64,000 nucleotides of DNA, taken from positions 114,650,437 to 114,714,436 of the forward strand of contig NC_134538.1 of NCBI RefSeq assembly GCF_050624435.1, in the 5' to 3' direction. Both the position numbers and the translations under genes were made by a program. Positions 57,981-64,000 of the stretch are shown here, in pieces (position 1 is the stretch's first letter; each line of letters opens with the position of its first letter). The DNA is from Tenrec ecaudatus. Lineage: Eukaryota > Chordata > Mammalia > Afrosoricida > Tenrecidae. Under the pieces are notes generated by a model that was not told the origin of the DNA, did no database searches, and saw only the letters and a program-made list of their open reading frames with translations.

Positions 57981-59409
57981 GCTGTGAGGGCCATGCATAG
58001 AGTGTTGTAACCAGTCATTTTAGAACAAATCAGTAGTTTGTAAAGTGATCACTGATGTACATTCAGACATTAGGAGCCACTCCATCGGTCTGATGGTGAC
58101 TTGGTTATTCTTATGGGTGTGATTAGATTCGCCTCCCTTGTTGGGGTTTAGCCAGATGAACCTGTCCAACAGTTCCTGCTATGGACCTGCAATAGAAAGA
58201 ACACTATTTGTGACTTTGGAATATTCTTTAGCTAGCTTTTAAAAATAGCTCTATTTAATAAACTACATGTTATGTTATAACTAAAAATAATGTGATGTAG
58301 TGGGTTACTTCCTTTCAGATCTGAAGAAAGAGAAAAATAATGATATTCTTGTGGTGGAACAGCCCCCTACAGAATGCCGGTGCGATTACAGTTTGGGTGT
58401 GGTACGGCACTCCTAATAACGACATTTGTTAAAATGGTAAACATGCATCCATCTGACCTAAAGACAAAATAGTAAATGAATGATTATAACAACGGTGAAA
58501 ATAAAACAAAATAAAGAGATACACTTTCCTGCATGGTCCCTTGACTTGGGTCAATAATCCACCCCAACTGTTATCATTTCTGGTCCCACAGATGTTTAAA
58601 TGTAACCTCGAATTCTCTAGTGCATAGGCAACTGAAAGGACAATCTTGGCCCTTGTTTAAAAAATTCGTGACAAATGGATCCAAAGTTTTATTCCCTTTA
58701 ATTAGGCTGCATATAGATTAGAGGAATTAGTATAGTCATTTCCTACAAGATTCTAATGAGTATTGTACTCGGTGTCTCTTCAAATACACATGTTCTTCTA
58801 CTTAGGTTAGGCAGACTTTGTGAATCTAGTGGTATTCACTAGAGGCTTCTATCACTTGCAAAAGAGAAAAGAGTGATAAGCTTAAGGTTTGACAAAGATT
58901 TGCTCTTTGTGTTTTTATTATTCTATTTGTACTTTCTACCACACCAAACCCAGTAGGTGATAGTGGTATATAGCCATCAACAAATGGGGAAAACTAAGCA
59001 TAATTCTTAGATTATTTGATTGATGAAATGATTCCTTGATAACTCCAAAGAGTTCTGCTGCTCCCCCGATGGATAGCTCTTCAGTACACTCTTTATGAGG
59101 CAGGCTGTGGTAGCATGCAATTAGGGAAGAGGAATATCTATCTAAGGTGAAAATCTGTAAATCATAACTACTAAATATTTAGAACCACTTGAGGGTAGAG
59201 CTGAAGAAAACCTACTGCCATTCAAACATGGACACACAAGATAAAGTGTTGTCCAGGTACCTTTAAGGTGATCTCCAGAATTTCAGTGAGGAGGAATAGA
59301 CCAGCAGATAGAAACATGATCAACAGCCTTGAAAACTGTTCCACACCAATATTTTTTATGGTTTCAATCCCTTAAAATGAAGAAGAGAAGAAAGAAACAC
59401 CTAACCTTT
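57981..59409 (-). pseudogene. Possible ERVL-type internal remnant, decayed
   Basis: No open frame survives. Blocks such as 'cccttgacttgggtcaataa', 'ttgctctttgtgtttttatt', 'ccaggtacctttaagg' and 'gtgatctccagaatttcag' resemble, in reverse, the pol region of old ERVL-type endogenous retroviruses. I rely on remembered similarity, not on a conserved catalytic motif. No primer-binding site or paired LTR was found. It probably continues at 60541-60957 and 62943-63660. Confidence 0.35.
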
Positions 59410-60540
59410 TTATTGTGAATTAGGTGAATGTTTACAGAAGAGATTATCAAATTCATTTTTAACAGTTAGTACACATATTGTCCCAACTTATTCATTGCAA
59501 TCTTCTCAAGGTCCCATCACTTATTCCACTCCACTCTTGTTTCCTGTTTCTGTCCCTCCTTCTTCCTAACACTCTGTATTTTGTCCTTGGGAAAATAAAT
59601 GCTGTTCATAAATGTTTGATAATTTTAACATTGGAGTGAGTTCAGTTCTAGACTTGAAGGGTGGCCAAGCGCCAGACTTGATGTGTTCACTAGTCTCTAT
59701 CTAGCTGATAAGCCTTATCTCATTTAAGATTATGATTTCATTCCATGCTTTTCTCTTCCTCTATCCAAGACTTTCATGTGATCATTTCCATAGAGGTTGG
59801 GAGTGGTGTTCAGTCACCATCTAGTTCTGCTCTCTGGCTTGTGAGATCACTAGCTGTTGTTTGACTGAGACAGCAGTTTGATGGTGAATTAGGTTCATTT
59901 GACTGTTTCCTTATGTCCTTCAATTTTTATAATTCTTCCTTTCTCTGAACAGGGAAACACAAATTGATGTACCTTACATGGAAGTTTACCATCTTTTAAG
60001 ACCCCACTCACTACTCATCAAAGTTGGAATAAAAACGTTGTCTTTGTGGACTATGTTATTCTAATTGACCTTGGTTTGCACCCAAACTAACATCCTAATC
60101 CCATAGCAACTCCTTCCCTCAAGGTGTTTGGTTATATCCAGATTTCCATAACTTCAGCTCCTCTGTGTCCTACCACATTCATGGATTTATTTGCAGCAAA
60201 AGTAAATATGAGCATGCAATATCCTCTGTCAGACAAGAAACACACACACATATGCATAACTTCTCACACATGTTCATTCTGTGTGTCCACAGAATATTGC
60301 TCTTGCAGGCTCATGATGGTTGCCTTAACTATTGAAAACCTCCCAAGATCCTGCCCTGCTTCTATCATGTTTTACCTGCCTCCCACGGATAGGATTCAAC
60401 CATTTAAATGTGAACCTTCATGTAGACCTGCAGTACAGGAGGACGTCTCAGCTAAGACTGTGTTCCAATTAGGTCCAGTGCAAAATTTAGTAGCAGAATC
60501 TTGATAATAGCTCACCATTTTCCATCCCTTAATTTAATCT
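59410..60540 (-). mobile_element. L1 3' UTR (older afrotherian type)
   Basis: In reverse it begins 'ctttttattgtgaattagg' and continues with 'gtttacagaagagattatc' and 'ttgtttcctgtttctgtcc'. Then come 'gagttcagttctagacttg', 'cttttaagaccccactcac' and 'ctaattgaccttggtttgc'. It is the same family as 34972-36065, here without the internal AfroSINE. No ORF2 is reached. The frame at 60124-60504 lies in this UTR and is not a gene. Confidence 0.75.
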
Positions 60541-60957
60541 GTTGGGTTAACTTTTAGCATTTTAAACATTTTGCTAGGATTAATTATTGACGGTTAGAGT
60601 TCTCAGTAGATATATTTGGGGCGTTTCTTCAGTTATTTTAAGCACAGAGTAACTTGAAGGAGACGTAATTTGGCTGCTGTATCAGCAATATTTTTTTTGA
60701 TTTGGGGGAACTTCTTTTGTTAGTGAGCTTATGTTTAGTCATGTACATTTCAGAGGGGTTTATAGAGTAGTTTCAGGAGTAGGCTAACTTTCAAGGGCTT
60801 TGGCAGATATCACAATTGTGTATCCAGCATTAGAATAAGGACTTGTAGGAGTCTATTTTAAGAGAAAGCATCCCCCAGCAACATTAAATCAAGAGTAGTT
60901 AAAGGTGTCTAAGTCTTTCTGAGAGGGAAAAATCACTAATATAAATCTAGGTAATCA
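60541..60957 (-). pseudogene. Possible ERV internal remnant, left of the L1 insertion
   Basis: Decayed sequence without an open frame. It is continuous with 62943-63660 once the L1 is removed, as shown by the shared 17-bp flank. Retroviral origin is a guess. Confidence 0.3.
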
Positions 60958-62942
60958 GGGGCCCGTCCCAATCCCAAATACTATGTCGACACTGCCCCTC
61001 CCCCCAGAAGAATTTATTTCAAATGATGGCATTGAATCTGCAACTCAAGGAGAGGGACATATCTGACTGGAGCACCTGGGAGCAGATGAAGGGGGAGGAG
61101 GAGAAAGTGGAGCACATCCTGGCCCACCAGGACTTGAGGACGATGTTCCTGATTAGAGCAGCCAGTCCATAGAGAGGACCACATGGTCAGCCCCACTATG
61201 AGACATGACGTCCCTCCCTGATCCATAGCCTTACAGGGGACAACACCGGAGACACAGTGTGGGAATTGCGCCCAATCTGATCCTGTCACACCAAGGCAAA
61301 ACACTAAGGGGGTGCAACAGAACAGCAAGGGAACGGAGCGGCAAGGTCCCCAGGGAATGCTGAAAGTGGACTTTGGGGCCCGAGCGTGATGCCCCAACAG
61401 ACTGGACTGAAAAACACTCCTAAAGGCCAACAAACGATCCTTGTACTAAGTACAAGCTTTTCTTTCTTGTTGTGTTTTGTTTTGTTCTTTGTCAGTGGTT
61501 TGCTGTAGTTGTTTTGTTATATTTTGTTGCTTGGTTTTACTCTGCCCTGTTTTTGTGCATGTTATTATGTCCGCAGGTCTGTCTAAATAAGATAGGCTGG
61601 ATGAAGAATCTGGAGGAGAAAGCAACAGGACCAACAGTTCCAGGGTACATGGGAGAGGGGAAGGTGGGGAAAAAGGTAGTGGTGTTAACAAACCCAGGGA
61701 CAAGGGAACAACAAGTGATCAAAAACAGTGGTGAGGAGGGTGTAGGAGGCCTGGTAGGGTGTGATCAAAGGTAATGTAACCAAAAGGAATTACTGAAACT
61801 CAAATGGAGACAGAGCATGATAGTGGGACAAAAGGAAAGTCAAAGAAAATAGAAGAAAGAGCTAGGAGGCAAAGGGCATTTATAGAGGTCCAAATAAAGG
61901 CATGTACATATGCAAATATATTTATATATGAGGATGGGGAAATAGATCTATATGCATATATTTATAGGTTTAGTATTAAGGTAGCAGAAGGACACTGGGC
62001 CTCCACTCAAGTACTCCCTCAATGCAAGAATACTTTCTTCTATTAAATTGGCATTCTATGATGCTCACCTTCCCAACACAACTGCTGAAGGCAAAGCAGG
62101 TGAATAAGCAAATTTGGTGAAGAAAGCTGATGGTGCCTGGCTATCAAAAGTTCTAGTTTCTGGGGTCTTAAAGTCTTGAAGGTGAACAAGTGGACATCTA
62201 GCTCAGAAGCAACAAAGCCCACATGAAAGAAGCACACCAACCTTTATGATCACGAGGTGTCGAAGGGATCAGGTATAAGGCATCATAAGAACAAAAAGTC
62301 TTATCATAGTGAATGAGGGGGAGAGTGTGGAGTGGAGACCCAAAGCCCATTTATAGGCCACTGCACATCCCTTTACAGAAGGGAGGACACGAGCCAGTCA
62401 GGGTGCGATGTAGCAATGATGAAACACACAACTTTCCGCTAGTTCCTAAATGCTTCATCCTCCCCCACTATAATGATCCCAATTCTACCTTACAATTCTG
62501 GCTAGACCAGAGGATGTACACTGGTACAGATAGGAACTGGAAACACAGGGAATCCAAGGAAGATGATCCCTTCAGGACCAGTCGTGTGAGTGACGATACT
62601 AGGAGGGTGAAGGGAGGGTGGGTCAGAAAGGGGGAACCAATTCCAAGGATCTACATGTGACCTCCTCCCTGGGGGAAGGACATCAGAAAAGTGGGTGAAG
62701 GGAGATATGGGTCAGGGAAAGATATGACAAAATCATAATTTATAAACTATCAAGGGTCCATGAGGGAAAGGGGAGTGGGAAGGGAGGGAAAAATGAGGAG
62801 CTGATGCCAGGGGCTTAGGTGGAGAGCAAATGTTTTGAGAATTATGAGGGCAATGAATGTAAAAATGTGCTTTACACAATTGATATATGTATGGATTGTG
62901 AAAAGAGTTGTTTGAGCCCCTAATAAAATGATTTAAAAATAA
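60958..62942 (+). mobile_element. L1 3' end, 1.99 kb, with clean target duplication
   Basis: Bounded by ATAAATCTAGGTAATCA (60941-60957) and ATAAATCTAGGTGATCA (62943-62959), 16 of 17 identical. The 3' end has AATAAA and an A-rich tail ('taataaaatgatttaaaaat'). Contents are 3' UTR only, collinear with 41365-42925 from about 61390 on. The first 430 bp are extra sequence missing from that shorter copy. The minus-strand frame of 139 codons at 61014-61433 lies inside this UTR and is not a gene. Confidence 0.9.
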
Positions 62943-63988
62943 ATAAATCTAGGTGATCACATGTAAAATTGCTGCTTTTAATAGCTGTGGGGGAGAAACT
63001 TAACTGCTTAAACAGGGAATGAGTGTCGTCTAATATTAAATGCAGTCAGAAGGAGAACTTCACAGGACTTGAGCCTGCTGGCAAATTATGTTGTCTGAAG
63101 ACAGAATTAAGTGAGAACGAGACATGTGATGTGACTCAGAGGCATCTAATAAATGCCCCTGCACCACAACTGCAAGGGCTTCAACTAGTTTGGCAGTAGC
63201 AGCTATAGCCTGAAAAAAATGAGGGTGTCCTCTAGCTGCAGAGCCAAGCTCTAGACTGTAATAACCTGTAGATTTTTGTTGTCCCTCATCTTTTTGAGTT
63301 ATTGTGCCTTAAGTGTTCCTAGATATTTCAGATACCAATAAGGAAAACTAGGTGGTCCTTAGGAAACATAATATAAATGTTCATAAAATTGTCTTTTAAT
63401 TAAACTACAATCCCTCCATCTTGTCGTGTATTTTGGAATGAGTTCCACTTAGAGGATTTAAACTTTTTATATAAATGTGAATCTGAAAGGGGGGGGGATT
63501 TGGGTTTAGTAAAAGCAGCAGAGCCTTACAAAATCATACAGCTGCTTCTTTGTTTCAGATTTAGGGACGACAAGAACAATTATTTCCACTAAGATCAATC
63601 CAGATGATTTCTACAAAAATTAGGTGGCCCATATGTTTATCAAAGACTGGGTCAACTATAGATTTCCTCTAAATACCTTATGTCTACCAAAAGGCAAATG
63701 TTTTAATGAAGATATTTTATCATTTAGGAAGGCTTGCTGGGAAGTTGAGCAGACTAGTAAATAATAAATGTTTTGCAGCCGTGTTGATATATAAATTGTG
63801 GAGGATGCAAATACCCAAGGAAATCTGAGAAAAAAAGAGTTGGGAGATTCAGTAAATCCTTGAAATATTACACTACCATATATATGTTTTAATTTTCCCA
63901 AGTTAAATCTAACAAATATTGACTCAGAATTCTCAGAAATATTGAAAATGGCAGTACAAAAATCTGAATCCTAAAACAAGGTTCATCG
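62943..63988 (-). pseudogene. Possible ERV internal remnant, right of the L1 insertion
   Basis: Blocks 'gggtgtcctctagctgcag' and 'taacctgtagatttttgttg' near 63230-63280 recall ERV internal sequence in reverse. No intact frame. Beyond 63660 nothing is recognised until the SPIN end. Confidence 0.3.
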
Positions 63989-64000
63989 CAGTGGTTCTCA
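63989..64000 (+). mobile_element. SPIN-type hAT terminus cut by window edge
   Basis: The last 12 bases, CAGTGGTTCTCA, equal the SPIN terminal inverted repeat seen at 8798 and, in reverse, at 37450-37461. The eight bases before it (gttcatcg, 63981-63988) would be the left target duplication. Only the end is visible. Confidence 0.6.

Noticed and set aside
60124-60504. A 126-codon plus-strand open frame
   Set aside because: Lies in reversed L1 3' UTR text shared with 35835-36065; no domain.
61014-61433. A 139-codon minus-strand open frame
   Set aside because: Lies inside the L1 3' UTR bounded by a target duplication; not coding.

Overview
This window reads as a gene-free stretch of a placental mammal nuclear genome. 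I see no protein-coding exon, CpG island, functional RNA gene or bacterial/phage feature. Long open frames are chance products of repeats, and at least half of the window is recognisable transposon debris.

The repeat mix points to Afrotheria. There are about a dozen tRNA-derived AfroSINE copies, many fragments of an RTE/BovB-type LINE, and L1 3' ends of the kind seen in afrotherians. There are also hAT elements of the SPIN type, with CAGTGGTTCTCAACC termini. AfroSINE plus SPIN best fits a tenrec such as Echinops telfairi. This is inference from remembered family sequences, not a database match.

Layout. 1-9 kb: mostly unassigned DNA with a full-length but dead mariner (2009-3298), RTE scraps and a short SPIN derivative (8798-8993). 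9-16.2 kb: a nest in which an RTE LINE (minus) is split by about 4.3 kb of minus-strand L1 DNA carrying a 51/57-bp minisatellite, and again by an AfroSINE. 16.4-26 kb: an L1 3' end, an AfroSINE split by an ERVL-like solo LTR, and two RTE fragments lying tail to tail. 26-36 kb: more AfroSINEs, a second LTR-in-SINE nest, a 1.6-kb RTE fragment and an L1 3' UTR split by an AfroSINE. 36-38 kb: an old L1 interrupted by a 424-bp SPIN element with a perfect 8-bp target duplication. 41-44.2 kb: an L1 inside an AfroSINE, and a 39-nt U2 snRNA fragment with a 14-bp target duplication. 49-54 kb: a second mariner type, a MaLR-like LTR and a Tigger remnant. 54-58 kb: the most complete RTE copy, split by an L1 and an AfroSINE. 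58-64 kb: probable decayed ERV internal sequence split by two L1s, one bounded by a 17-bp target duplication. The window ends 12 bases into a third SPIN terminus.

Nothing here works together as a pathway. The value lies in nested insertions that give a relative order of activity (RTE, AfroSINE and old L1 before younger L1, ERVL LTR and SPIN), in SPIN, a family known for horizontal transfer between tetrapods, and in the U2 retrocopy. Outer ends of repeats are approximate unless a target duplication is described.
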